Numbered from the stretch's first letter, positions 24,086 through 35,959 are shown. The stretch is DNA of 64,000 nucleotides from Mikania micrantha (GCA_009363875.1 CM018695.1:19626755-19690754), one strand, 5' to 3'. Notes: a model not told the origin generated them from the sequence alone. Translations and numbers: made by a program.

Positions 24086-25939
24086 TCAATTCTCGAACAG
24101 ATGGGGATACTTTGCTTTCATGTTGTCCTCACGTTCCCAGGTAAATTCTGGTCCACGCTTGGAGTTCCATCGAACCTTTACAATAGGGATACGGCTTCGT
24201 TTCAGTCTCTTGACTTCACGTTCCATAATCTCTACAGGTTCTTCAATGAAATGTAGTTGTTCATCAATTTGTATCTCTTCCAATGGTATGATCAATGTTT
24301 CATCTGCTAGACACCTCTTGAGATTTGATACATGAAACACATCGTGTACTCCACTGAGTTCATCAGGGAGTCTGAGTCTGTATGCCACAGGACCTATGCG
24401 TTGAGTAATCTCAAACGGTCCGACATATCGAGGTGCTAGTTTGCCTTTAGCCCCAAAACGAACTACGCCTTTCCATGGGGACACTTTCAACATGACTCGG
24501 TCACCCACATCGAATTCTAAAGGCTTGCGTCGTTTGTCTGCGTAACTCTTTTGGCGGCTACGTGTCGCTTGTAATCGTCGTTGTATCTGGGCTATCTTAT
24601 CAGTTGTTTCCTGAATAAGTTCAGGCCCAGTTATTCTGTTGTCTCCCACTTCGGTCCAACAAATTGGGGACCGACATTTTCTACCGTAGAGTGCTTCAAA
24701 CGGAGCACATCCAATGCTGCTGTGGTAGCTATTATTGTAGGAGAACTCAATAAGTGGTAAATGTGTGTCCCAACTTCCACCGAAGTCTAGGATGCATGTT
24801 CTCAACATATCCTCTAGGGTTTGAATAGTGCGCTCGCTTTGTCCATCCGTTTGTGGATGCTAAGCAGTGCTCAAGTTAACACTTGTCCCTAAGGATTGTT
24901 GCAATGATTGCCAGAACCGCGAAGTGAATCGACTGTCCCGGTCTGAGATAATAGACAATGGCACACCATGCCTTACTACTATCTCATCAATGTATAGTCT
25001 TGCAAGTTTCTCCATCTTGTACGTTTCTCTGATCGGCAAGAAATGTGCGGACTTGGTCAATCTATCAATGATGACCCAAATCGAATCATGTCCGCTGGAA
25101 GTGCGGGGTAGCTTGGTAATGAAATCCATAGCTATTTGTTCCCACTTCCATTGTGGTATCTCTGGTTGTTCCAGCAAACCCGAAGGTTTCTGGTGTTCAG
25201 CTTTGACTTTGGCACATGTGAGACATTTGCCAACATAAGTGGCAATGTCTTTCTTCATGCCCGGCCACCAATAAAATGACCTAAGATCTTGGTACATCTT
25301 GTCAGCACCGGGATGAACTGAATAACGTGTCTTGTGTGCCTCGTCAAGTATGAGTGTTCGAAGTTCATCTACTGCTGGAATCCAAACCCGATCCAGATAG
25401 TAGATAACTCCGTCTTGTCTTGTCTCAAAATGTTTTTCGGCTCCACAGTCGAGTTCTCGTTTCAAATTGTCTCTTGCCATTGATTCTTGTTGTGCTTGTA
25501 GAATGTGATTTCTCAAACATGTTTGCACCGTCATTCCCATAGCGTGAACGCGTAAGGGTTTGACTCTTTCCTTCCGACTCAAAGCATCTGCAACAACATT
25601 TGCTTTGCCCGGATGGTATTTGATCACACAATCGTAATCGTTCAGGAGCTCAACCCAACGTCTCTGTCTCATGTTAAGCTCCTTTTGATCAAATATGTGC
25701 TGTAAACTCTTGTGATCTGTGAAGATAGTGCATTTGGTACCATAAAGGTAATGTCTCCAAATCTTTAAAGCAAAGACAACAGCTCCCAGTTCGAGATCGT
25801 GTGTCGTGTAATTCTTCTCATGTATCTTCAGCTGTCGTGAGGCATAAGCAATGACTTTGTCTCGTTGCATCAAAACACATCCGAGTCCCTGATGGGAAGC
25901 ATCACAATAAACTACAAAGTCATCACTGCCCTCTGGGAG
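24086..25939 (-). pseudogene. Family A Gag-Pol copy 3, 3' part (RNase H to chromodomain)
   Basis: The C-terminal half of the third Gag-Pol body: RNase H, integrase HHCC finger, the first two catalytic Asp residues of integrase, the shared TAG at 24860-24862, then the C-terminal integrase region and chromodomain (24086-24808). It is cut at the start of RNase H by element B. The duplicated target GGGAG is at 25935-25939 and again at 39559-39563, where the coding frame resumes. An apparent start at about 26014 is only read-through into the LTR of element B. Confidence 0.92.
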
Positions 25940-26587
25940 TGTAACATTTGTGCATATAGTCATGTAGTTGTAAACAGTGTTAGAACAGTGTCTGTTCAGT
26001 TTCAGTTCAATCAATGTGTTTCAGTATGTTCATAATGTGTGCTTGTGTGTTACAGGATCTTAGTAGTCAGAAAACAAGTATTTATTATTTATTTACAGTC
26101 AATTACACTAGGCAAGAGCAGTAACTGGTTATATCGAAACAGTGGTGGGCAGCGAGAGTGAGCCCTATACATATACTGCGTTCGGTGTAACAGGTTAGTG
26201 TTAGTGCGTAGTGTCGAGACGAATATTATGACATTTAATTAATTCACCAAGATCGTAATCTGTAAGCGAGACTGAGTATAGTTATGGGTGACGATCCATA
26301 ATAGTACGAATGTTGAACTTATAATTACGATTAAACGACTTTAAATATTTTAATACGATCGGAAAACGTACGCGATTGCGGGTATACACGTAATTGTGAA
26401 TGTTTTAACGATCCGTCAACACACGAAGAGTAAAAATAATTAAATTAATTATTTTATATTTTTACAATTTTGAAACTCATCATTTAAATGAGTTTAATAA
26501 CTATTTTAGTTAAAACCGCGTAAAATACGCGTTACGTTCCGGAAACGCGAACCGAGCGACCGAAACGGACCCGAACACTACCCGGAC

Positions 26588-26595
26588 TATAAAAG
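26588..26595 (+). promoter_or_regulatory. TATA box of element B LTR
   Basis: TATAAAAG preceded by a GC-richer stretch (GGACCCGAACACTACCCGGA) and followed by a pyrimidine-rich leader with CTCTCTCTCT runs. This is the clearest core promoter in the window. The second LTR has the same box at 36608-36615. Transcription would begin about 25-35 bases downstream (inference). Confidence 0.75.
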
Positions 26596-27017
26596 CCCGA
26601 AAGAAGGTCATTTCCTTCATTTTTATCAGCCAAACCCTCTCTCTCTCTACAAATTTCGCAAACCCTCTCTCTCTCTAGAAAACCGAGCTTTAAACGTTCG
26701 TATCTCGCTTATTTCTCGACGGATTTCGACATTCTTGGTGTCCACGCGAAGCTCTCGACAAACTCTACACGAAAGTACAAGAATATCGCGGTTTCATCCA
26801 GCCAATCTCGAGGTAATGATGCTTGAAAAACCACGAAAATAGGGTTTTCATCGTTGTTTTTGTTCAAACCCGATAAACCGCCGGTCTTAGCACCCCATTT
26901 TGATTTCGCACCTCTAGCAAACCTTCTGAGGATGGTACCCACTTAGATCGAGGTCTGGAGACTAGTTTATTAGACGAAGATGATGATGCAGAGAACAGGT
27001 TCGTTGGACAGCATGGT

Positions 27018-27400
27018 GGCCGAACCATTTGATCGGGCGAACCTTGTTGTGGCAAGCTGATGACCAAGACGAACCTATGGTTCGTGGGTCATCACACAAG
27101 CGAACCTTATGCATCATTCACGAACCCTGGACAGACCTGGCGAACCTCAGGAAGTACACGAACCTTGCATGGTTCGTTAAGTCGTGACCGAACCCTCAGC
27201 CATGCAGCTGGCCGAACCCTGATCCTCGTCAGTCCCACGAACCCATCAAGCCTTAGACGAACCATGGAACTATCTTAGCCGAACTATGCTGGATACATTG
27301 GCCGAACCCTTGAACCCATCACCTCGACGAACCCTTCAGTTATATCAGACGAACCTTGGGCTAAACCTCCAAGGGTTCGCTGCCCAAATGGCAGCTCACT
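27018..27400 (+). repeat. CGAACC iterons in element B LTR
   Basis: About 17 copies of CGAACC (a few inverted as GGTTCG), usually 15-30 bases apart, with changing bases on each side. Some are paired head to head, such as CGAACCTATGGTTCG near 27070, forming small hairpins. The tract lies about 400 bases after the TATA box and so would be in the transcribed leader. The second LTR has it at 37038-37420. A protein- or small-RNA-binding array is possible; function unknown. Confidence 0.7.
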
Positions 27401-28442
27401 TTCCTTTCGGCCTAACCCTAATCATATTCGGCCCAATTGCAATGGTATTCAACCCCATAGGTTAAAACAAGCCCAATGGGATTATGTTGATCCATTATGA
27501 TCTCAATTGGTTCAAATTTATCCTTGGTGATTTACTTGGCCCAATAACTCACTCGTTTGGTTTACAAGACCCATTTCGGCCCAACACAACATTCAATTGA
27601 CCAATATCACGTTCAATTGGACCCTAGTTGACCTAAGTGGCCCATGGTCTCGATTAAGCCCTCATGGTTTATGGGCTTAAGGCCCAATTGTGTTGGCCTC
27701 GATTTATGATATTGTGAATTGATCACGAAGAGGTTAAGTGACAACTTAACATAATCGAGAGATCAATTCATAATCACAAAGATTAGAATTCAATTGAACA
27801 TCTTTTCACAACAAATGGTAATCAATGGCTATCGTATTCATGAACTAATATCATTTATGCATAAGAATTATGCATCAAAGAGCATTTCATAAGTTTCTTG
27901 GACCCATGATCAATCAAATGACTCAAAGCATAACATTCAAGTTTTCACAACAATCAAATCATGAGAACACAAGTCAATCAATGAATCAAAGTTATACAAT
28001 TATAAATCCTATATCTTATGTATGATTACAATGTTATAGGAACAAGTTAGAAGTCCTGTTTGCTACTTGCTAACTGTTTAAGTTCAGAGTCTACTGCAGA
28101 CAGGTGAGAACTTTAGCCCCTCTTTTACTGTTTTATAACTGTTTTGGGGTGGAACACGTGATCAAAACCGCTATTTCAATCTTGTTTCATTACACAAGTT
28201 ATGTGTAAGTCATAAACATTTCAGGTTCATCTTACGAATCCAAGGGATTCATCAATTGTTTAAAGAAATTGTCAACTGTTTTAATTTACTTGTCAATTAC
28301 TAAACTCTTTTCATTAAAAAGGTTTTATAAGGGACTTTTGAACTGTTTTGAAATTATTTACTCAAATGTATTTATGAAGGATAAACACTTTTTGATAAAG
28401 GATTTTACAAACCCTTTGGTTATAAACCTTGTTATTACACAA

Positions 28443-28618
28443 GGTCATCACATCATGGTATTCAAAACAAGTGGTTCACAACATGGTATCCAAATCAAGT
28501 GGTTCAAAACATGGTATTCAAATTCATTGGTTCAAAACATGGTATTCAAATTCATTGGTTCAAAACATGGTATTCAAGTCAAGTTGTTCACATCATGGTA
28601 TTCAAATCAAGAGATTCA
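28443..28618 (+). repeat. 28-bp minisatellite in element B LTR
   Basis: About six to seven imperfect tandem copies of a unit like GGTTCAAAACATGGTATTCA plus eight bases (AATTCATT). The only difference I noticed between the two LTRs of element B lies in this tract (an extra A near 38567), as expected for slippage. Open frames across it are by-products of the repeat. Confidence 0.8.
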
Positions 28619-28831
28619 TTTCATGTTACATAAACAAAGGATTCAACTCGTGGAGTTAAATCCAGGTTTTCAATAAGACATTAACACATCCGGTTAAAGT
28701 AAGATTCAGAAAACATGGTGTCCATTGTTGTAAACAAACTTATAAACCCATCAAGTATCATATTCATTAGCGTTAGTACTGGGTGATCACAACAAGGGAA
28801 AGCGGACACATTGTTTCTTATCCAGGATGGA

Positions 28832-28932
28832 GTTAGCTTTTAAATTTGTTTTAAAAGCTAACTGCAGGTCTGGTGTCATGGTTTTCTTATCCAGGATGGA
28901 GTTGGCTTTTAAATTTGCTTTTAAAAGCCAAC
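28832..28932 (+). repeat. Tandem pair of covarying hairpins in element B LTR
   Basis: Two hairpins, each with a 13-bp perfect stem, lie in a duplicated unit of about 70 bp that starts TTCTTATCCAGGATGGAGTT. Stem one (28832-28862) opens GTTAGC and closes GCTAAC; stem two (28901-28932) opens GTTGGC and closes GCCAAC. An A-T pair has become a G-C pair with both arms changed. Loops are TTTGT and TTTGCT. The second LTR has them at 38853-38883 and 38922-38953. Confidence 0.8.
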
Positions 28933-29540
28933 TGCAGGTCTGGTGTCATATGGTTATCAAAACGGCTGACGTATTATCTAACTCCAAACGTGGTTTGGGA
29001 CTTGATATTATCGGCTGTCGTGCGAACAGTGATTGGACTGTTTACACTCATTTTCTTACTTGATGTTAGTTTGGGTTGCAGCTCATCCGTGTGAATCTTA
29101 TGATGCTTTAACTTACCTATGTCTTATATCATATAACTCATGTTTACAAATGTTTAAACCTATTGTTCTCACCAACTACGTCTGTAGTTGACAGTTACTT
29201 TTCACGTGTTTCAGGTAATCAGGTTTAAGGCATTCTCAGAGACAACTAAGGAGACCATACTAAGATAGAACAAGATGAAGAAACATGCTAGGATGGATTA
29301 GAAACACACTAAATCCTAAATGTTTAATTGTCTTGTTTGGAGTCTTATTTTGTAACTATATTTTGGGTCTGTAGTTGTCTTATTTTTGGTAGATAGATTA
29401 TCTGTAACAAATCAACTGTCTAAACATTATGAAATGTAGTAATCCATTGTGGTTGTTCTTATTCAATACTTGTGCATGATTCAACTGATCATACGTCACC
29501 GCGCCGTGGATTCCGCACGCGGCGCAGGGGTGTGACAGGT

Positions 29541-29553
29541 TGGTATCAGAGCC
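29541..29553 (+). other. Element B primer binding site
   Basis: TGGTATCAGAGCC, three bases after the 5' LTR end TGTGACA. It is complementary to the 3' end of initiator methionine tRNA. Confidence 0.93.
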
Positions 29554-31393
29554 AAGGTTGTAGAGAACTAGGAAAAACCCAATGTTTAATGACCTAGACT
29601 ATAACCTAAGCTACCCAATAGGACTAAGTGCTATAGGCTTGAGGATACTTAGGATCTAAGTAACTTAAGTGAGCATTAAGTCTACAATAAGCTTGAAAGA
29701 TCTTAGGGACATTTTTCTAAGATTAGACATCGAGTCAAAGAATTTGAACCGGAATTCTATAATTTTAGAAACCGGATTAGATTCTCACACATATGCATTT
29801 AAGGATTTCAGAGGCAAGGATCTATATTCTTAGTATCCTTGATCTGAAATTCTCACACAGAGATCATTATAGGATTCAAAGGTCAAGATCTATTAATTTA
29901 GAACTTGGATTTGAGATCCTTGTCATATTCATTATAGGATTCAAAGGTCAAGATCTATTAATTTAGAACTTGGATTTGAGATCCTTGTCATATTCATTAT
30001 AGGATTCAAAGGTCAAGATCTATTAATTTAGAACTTGGATTTGAGATCCTTGTCATATTCATTATAGGATTCAAAGGTCAAGATCTATTAATTTAGAACT
30101 TGGATTTGAGATCCTTGTCATATTCATTATAGGATTCAAAGGTCAAGATCTATTAATTTAGAACTTGGATTTGAGATCCTTGTCATATTCATTATAGGAT
30201 TCAAAGGTCAAGATCTATTAACTTAGAACTTGGATTTGAGATCCTTGTCATATCACTATAGGAATTCAAAGGTTGAGGTCTATTAATTTAGAACTTAGAT
30301 TTGAAATCCTTGTCATTGTTATCATTATCATAGATTCATTATCATAGGAACTTTATAACTTAGAATCTGTGTAACAGTATTCTTTAGTTGAAGTTCTCAC
30401 AGGAAATCATTATGCTCAGTACTTTAAGTATTGGGAAACTAGGTTGATTAACCTAGGACACATATACATAAACCTAAGGTCTTAGTTTCTAGTAAATTAA
30501 GGACCATGGTTTACACAATCATAAACAGAATCAAGGAACAAGAGGAAATCATGGGATAATCATAATCAATCAAGGGTTGGAATCTTAGCTTCAAATGCAA
30601 ACGGCGGATTAACGCTGATGGGCTGAGGTAAGTGGTGGGTCGGTGAGAGCTTACCCTATATATAAGCTTATCTTGGTTTGTCAGGGAAAATTCGGCGCTT
30701 GAATTTGAAGTGAGGATTCGGGAACAACCGGAATCATTGAACATTGGTCAAACACATGGGATACAATCATTGGTGAATCAAATCATAGTGGAATTCAAAC
30801 TTGGATGAACCAGACATTATGGTGAATCACTCAAGTTGTGAACATTCCTTCAATGTAAACCTTAAGTGAAATTCTTAAGTGATTACATCATTAGTACTTG
30901 CTAACATAGGTTAACGGGAAAGTGTAGAGCACACGTATGATTTAGTTCTACATGTTAACAACTGTTAGTAGGTGCACGCATAACATAATCATAGTTCAAT
31001 CATGGAATCAATCATAGTTCAAGTTGCTCAAAGATCATGGGATTCTTAATCAATGGAAAACACATGGAAATCAGTACAAACGTGTTGCCAAATGCTAGCA
31101 AGGGCATGATCGTGGTATACCGAAACGGTGGTGGGCAGCGAGAGTGAGCCCTATATATAAGCTATTTTCGGTATATCGGGAAAGTGTCAGTGTGTAGGTT
31201 TGGTGGAGAGATCATGAGACATCGTACATATTCACATGATAAGTATACAAATAAGTTGATAACTTATACGTGTACTGGATCATATTACAATTGAATGATA
31301 ATACTAGTAGTATGGATATATTACTGACCTTATCATGAAAATTCAATTGTATCCATTCTCATTACTGACCCGCTTGTGGCTTCTATTCGTAGA
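29554..31393 (+). other. Long untranslated leader of element B
   Basis: About 1.84 kb between the primer site and the Gag start; family A has about 0.16 kb here and element D about 0.27 kb. It has no long open frame. It holds a 65-bp tandem array (29866-30320) and two copies of a block, about 30627-30700 and 31110-31200, related to an LTR block at about 26140-26220. Their shared core is GTGGG(C/T)..CGAGAG..CCCTATATA. The packaging signal would be expected in this region by family analogy, but I cannot point to it. Confidence 0.75.
29866..30320 (+). repeat. 65-bp tandem repeat in element B leader
   Basis: Six almost identical 65-bp units start at 29866, 29931, 29996, 30061, 30126 and 30191, followed by a diverged seventh to about 30320. 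Units begin ATTATAGGATTCAAAGGTCA. A further degenerate relative precedes them at about 29800-29850. The near identity implies recent expansion. There are no spacers between units, so it is not CRISPR-like. Confidence 0.9.
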
Positions 31394-34300
31394 ATGCCTC
31401 CTCGACGAGACCCAAATGCTGGGGGTTCGACAAGCGGTAATGATGATGAAATTAACAAGATTGCTCGAGCTATCGCTGTTCACATGAGGGATGTGATCCC
31501 GGGTATGGTCACTGATATTACCCAGAATCTTCGGGGAAGTACCGGTGATTCTGCACACAACTCCAATGCCACTAACGTTGGAACTGCTAACTTTACTTTT
31601 AAGCAGTTCAACGATGCTAAACCTCCCAAGTACTCTGGTACTGAGGGAGCAACCGGCCTACTGCAGTGGCTGGAAAGCATCGAAGACATTCTCGACTTCA
31701 CTGGATGTCCTGAAAATCTGAAGGTCAAGATGGCCTCAAGTGCTTTTCACAAGGGCGCACTCACCTGGTGGAATTCTGAGAAGAACACCAGAGGACGTGA
31801 AGTCGCTCTAGCCTTACCATGGAATGGATTCAAGAACTTACTGGTGGAAAAGTTTTGTCCACGTCACGAGCTAAAGAAACTGGAAGTGGAGATGTGGAAT
31901 CTGGTGCAGGATAGTGGCGAAAATGCCAAGTATACAACTCGTTTTCATGAGTTGTGCATTTTGGTACCACATCTGGTTACTCCTCTATCCCGCAGGATAG
32001 AGAAATACATCGAAGGCTTGCCTCTAGTGGTTAGAGGAACTGTTATGGGGAACAACCCCACTACTTTGGAAGCTGCGATACAACTGGGTGCTACTCTTAC
32101 TGAAGAGTATGTGAAATCTGGGGTGCTCACCCGAAAGGGATTCAAAAGGGCACAGATTGAGGAAGGCAAGAAGCCTGAACAGCACCATCATAAGAAGAAG
32201 AAACAGAAAACAATCAAGAACTTTGCAGCGTTGACTGCGGCTGCACCTACTCATGCTACTCCCCTCACTGCTATGCCACAAACCGCTAATGTCAGAAAGC
32301 AGTACACTGGCTCGTTTCCACTCTGCACCAAATGCCAGTACCATCATCTGCCCAATACTCCATGCAAGAAGTGTCACAAGTGTGGGCGTATGGGACACTT
32401 TGCAGCGACTTGTCGATCTGCTCATCTTATTGCTGCAACAACTGCTGCCACAACTTCTACTGCCGCAGGTGGGAGAGCCTGCTATAATTGTGGGGCAGAA
32501 GGGCACTTCAGAAACCAGTGTCCAAAACTCAATAACAATACTGCTGCTGCTCGTGCTTTTGTGATTGGAACTGCGGAAGCACGTGAGGAGCCGGCAGTCA
32601 TCACGGGTACATTTCTTATCAATAATCACTATGTTCCTATCATATTTGATACTGGTGCTGATAAAAGTTTTATCTCTGCTCATACTGCTTCTTTGCTTAA
32701 TATGCAACTATCCACACTTACTGCTCCCTATACTGTAGAAGTAGCGAATGGTAAGACTATAGTTGTAGATTCCATCATTAATGCTTGTGAGCTAAGATTA
32801 AATGACCATCTTTTCTCGATCGATCTCATTCCTATGACTCTCGGAAGCTTCGAAGTTGTAGTAGGAATGGATTGGCTATCTAAAAATAATGCTGAAATCG
32901 TATGCTCGGAGAAACTTATTCGAATTCCCCTACCGACCGGCGAAACGATGATAGTCTACGGTGAGAAACCCTGCCGCGAATTGAAGATTGTATCGTGCAT
33001 CAAGGCGAGGAAGTATCTGAAGAAGAAATATTATGCATTCTTAGCTCACGTGGTGGAAAAGAAACCTGACAAGAAAGCAGTTGGAGACGTACCGGTTATC
33101 AAAGACTATCCAGACGTATTTCCAGAAGACTTGCCTGGACTACCACCAGTCCGACAAGTGGAGTTTAGAATTGATCTCGTCCCTGGAGCAAACCCAGTGG
33201 CGAAGTCACCGTATCGATTAGCACCATCTGAGATGCAGGAACTGTCTAGTCAGCTTCAGGAACTTTTAGACAAAGGTTTTATAAGACCGAGTTTCTCTCC
33301 ATGGGGAGCTCCGGTTCTCTTTGTCAAAAAGAAAGACGGTTCATTTCGCATGTGCATAGACTATCGTGAGCTGAACAAGTTGACAATCAAGAATAGATAT
33401 CCTCTGCCCAGGATCGATGATCTGTTTGATCAATTACAGGGAGCAACTTGCTTCTCTAAGATTGACTTACGATCTGGGTATCATCAGTTAAGAGTAAATG
33501 ATGAGGATATACCAAAGACGGCATTTAGGACTCGATATGGACACTATGAGTTTGTGGTTATGCCATTTGGGCTGACCAATGCACCCGCAGTGTTCATGGA
33601 CTTGATGAATCGAGTCTGCAGGCCTTACTTGGATCGGTTTGTTATCGTCTTTATTGATGATATACTGATTTATTCCAAGTCAGAACGAGAACATGAGGAT
33701 CATTTGAAGAAAGTCTTGGAACTACTAAGAAAGGAACAACTTTATGCTAAATTCTCAAAGTGTGAATTTTGGTTAAAGGAGGTTCACTTCTTAGGACATG
33801 TCATAAACAAAGATGGGATACATGTAGATCCGGCGAAGATTGAGGCGATTAAGAACTGGACTACTCCATCTACTCCAACAGAGATTCGTTCATTTCTGGG
33901 TTTGGCAGGTTATTACAGAAGATTCATTGCAAAGTTCTCTAAGATAGCTTTGCCACTCACTACATTGACTCAGAAAAGTCAAGCTTTTATATGGGGACAG
34001 AAACAAGAAGATGCATTTCAACTTCTTAAACAGAAGTTATGCAATTCCCCTATCCTTAGTCTTCCAGAAGGCAGTGATGATTTCATTGTCTACTGTGATG
34101 CTTCAAACCTTGGTCTCGGTTGTGTACTTATGCAACGGGACAAGGTCATTGCTTATGCTTCAAGACAACTTAAGGTTCACGAGAAGAATTACACTACTCA
34201 TGACCTTGAGTTAGGGGCTGTGGTCTTTGCACTGAAGATTTGGAGACACTACCTGTACGGTACTAAATGTGTCATCTATACAGACCACAAGAGCCTGCAA

Positions 34301-35926
34301 CACATTCTCAATCAGAAAGAACTCAACATGAGACAACGACGTTGGGTTGAGCTTCTAACTGATTACGACTGTGAGATTCGTTACCATCCGGGTAAAGCCA
34401 ATGTGGTGGCGGATGCTCTTAGTCGCAAGGAACCAGTCAAACCAATTCGTGTTAGAGCCATGGAGATCAACACACAACCGAACTTGAAAGACTTGATTCG
34501 TATTGCACAACAACAAGTAGTAACAGATAATCAACTCAAGACAGACTTGGATTGTGGTATTGAGAAGAAACTAGAACCTCGAGCTGATGGGTTGTTATAT
34601 CTCAACGGCCGCATTTGGATTCCAAAGTCTGAAGAATTGCGCACACTCATCTGTGATGAGGCTCATAAGTCGCGATACTCAGTTCATCCTGGAGCCGACA
34701 AGATGTATCAAGACTTGAGGACATCTTACTGGTGGCCGGGGATGAAGAAAGACATAGCACTGTACGTGGGAAAATGTCTTACATGTTCAAAGGTCAAAGC
34801 AGAACATCAAAAGCCTTCGGGACTTCTGCAACAACCTGAAATTCCTCAATGGAAATGGGAGCAAATTTCCATGGATTTCATAACAAAGTTGCCGAGAACT
34901 CCGAGAGGTTTCGATTCGATTTGGGTGATCGTTGATCGACTCACCAAATCTGCTCATTTTCTCCCTATCCGAGAGGATTACAAGATGGAGAAGTTATCCA
35001 CATTGTACATCAACGAAATCATTGCACGTCATGGTACACCAACATCAATCATATCTGATCGTGATAGTCGTTTCACTTCTCGCTTTTGGCAATCATTGCA
35101 AAAGGCTTTGGGAACGCGTGTTAATCTTAGCACGGCGTATCATCCCCAAACCGACGGCCAAAGTGAGAGAACTATCCAAACACTTGAGGACATGCTCCGT
35201 TCTTGTGTCATTGACTTCGGTGGAAGTTGAGACACTCATCTCCCACTCATTGAGTTTTCATATAACAATAGCTATCATACGAGTATTCAATGTGCACCAT
35301 TCGAAGCTCTATATGGTAGAAAGTGCCGATCACCGGTCTGTTGGACCGAGATTGGTGACTCACAGGTCGTAGGACCAGAACTCATTCAGGAAACATCAGA
35401 CAAGATCACAATCATTCAGTCACGGCTTAAGGCCGCACGAGATCGGCAGAAGAGTTATGCTGATCGACGTCGGAAACCGCTTGAGTTCCAAGTCGGTGAC
35501 CGAGTCTTACTCAAAGTTTCTCCCTGGAAAGGCGTTGTCCGATTCGGGAAGAAAGGGAAACTTGCACCAAGGTACGTTGGACCTTTTGAGATCCTGGAAC
35601 GGATCGGTCCCGTAGCCTACAAACTCAAACTTCCAGTGGAGCTAAGCAATGTTCATGATACTTTTCATGTATCAAATCTTAAGAAATGCTTGGCGGATCA
35701 TGATGTTCAGATTCCACTGGAAGACATACAGATTCAGAACAACATGCAATTCATTGAACGTCCAGTTGAGATCATGGATCATGGGGTCAAGAAACTTAAA
35801 CGCAGCCGTATCCCGATCGTGAAAGTGCGATGGGAGGGCAAACGCGGTGCTGAGTTCACCTGGGAACGTGAAGACCAGATGAAGCTTAAGTACCCTCATC
35901 TTTTTACAGTATCTTCGGCTAGTTAA
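31394..35926 (+). pseudogene. Element B Gag-Pol (in-frame TGA after the integrase core)
   Basis: A single Gag-Pol frame of about 1510 codons. The ATG at 31394 (MPPRRDPN) is preferred over an upstream GTG at 31376 because family A Gag has the same MPPRR start. Order: Gag capsid-like region; CxxC..HH..CxxC cluster; CCHC knuckles (about residues 327 and 363); DTGA protease (about 419); RT with an intact FIDD box (about 752); RNase H with CDAS, TDH and ADALS; integrase HHCC finger and D,D..E core. A TGA at 35228-35230 interrupts the frame some 20 codons after the catalytic Glu. The same frame then stays open through the GPF module and chromodomain to the TAA at 35924-35926. This is the only break I see. 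Confidence 0.92.
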
Positions 35927-35959
35927 TTTCGGGACGAAATTCCCTTAACTAGGGGAGAC
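35925..35959 (+). promoter_or_regulatory. Element B polypurine tract and adjacent hairpin
   Basis: The palindrome AATTTCGGGACGAAATT (35925-35941) overlaps the last two bases of the Gag-Pol stop codon. The purine tract AGGGGAGAC (35951-35959) abuts the 3' LTR. Same layout as in families A, C and D. Confidence 0.87.

Larger units (their letters stand above)
28104..29214 (+). other. Candidate leader intron in element B LTR
   Basis: Donor-like CAG/GTGAGAACT at 28104 and acceptor-like ACGTGTTTCAG/GTAATC ending at 29214. The donor arm GGTGAGAAC (28103-28111) is a perfect 9-bp inverted complement of GTTCTCACC (29165-29173). Two bases of the donor arm differ from family A and both partners have changed with them. 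The second LTR has the same at +10020 to +10021. Splicing is inferred from motifs only. Confidence 0.45.
25940..29537 (+). repeat. Element B 5' LTR (3598 bp)
   Basis: Starts TGTAACATTTG and ends GGGGTGTGACA. Contents: a GGTGGGCAGCGAGAG..CCCTATA promoter-like block (26140-26200); a TATA box at 26588-26595; CT-repeat leader (26636-26678); an alternative donor CGAG/GTAATG (26813); about 17 CGAACC motifs (27018-27400); a 28-bp minisatellite (about 28443-28618); two related hairpins (28832-28862 and 28901-28932); donor-like (28104) and acceptor-like (29214) sites; and a GC-rich hairpin just before the 3' end (29499-29527). Confidence 0.95.

Noticed and set aside
24860..26014. A 384-codon frame that seems to give family A RNase H-integrase a new N-terminus
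   Set aside because: Its first residues come from reading the element B LTR; it is an insertion junction, not a fusion gene.
28269..29094. Open frames of 73-135 codons in element B LTRs (also 38289-39115)
   Set aside because: They run through the 28-bp minisatellite and the hairpin duplication and show no protein features.
29866..30320. Regular 65-bp repeats suggesting a CRISPR-like array
   Set aside because: Units are directly joined without unique spacers and lie in a plant retrotransposon leader.
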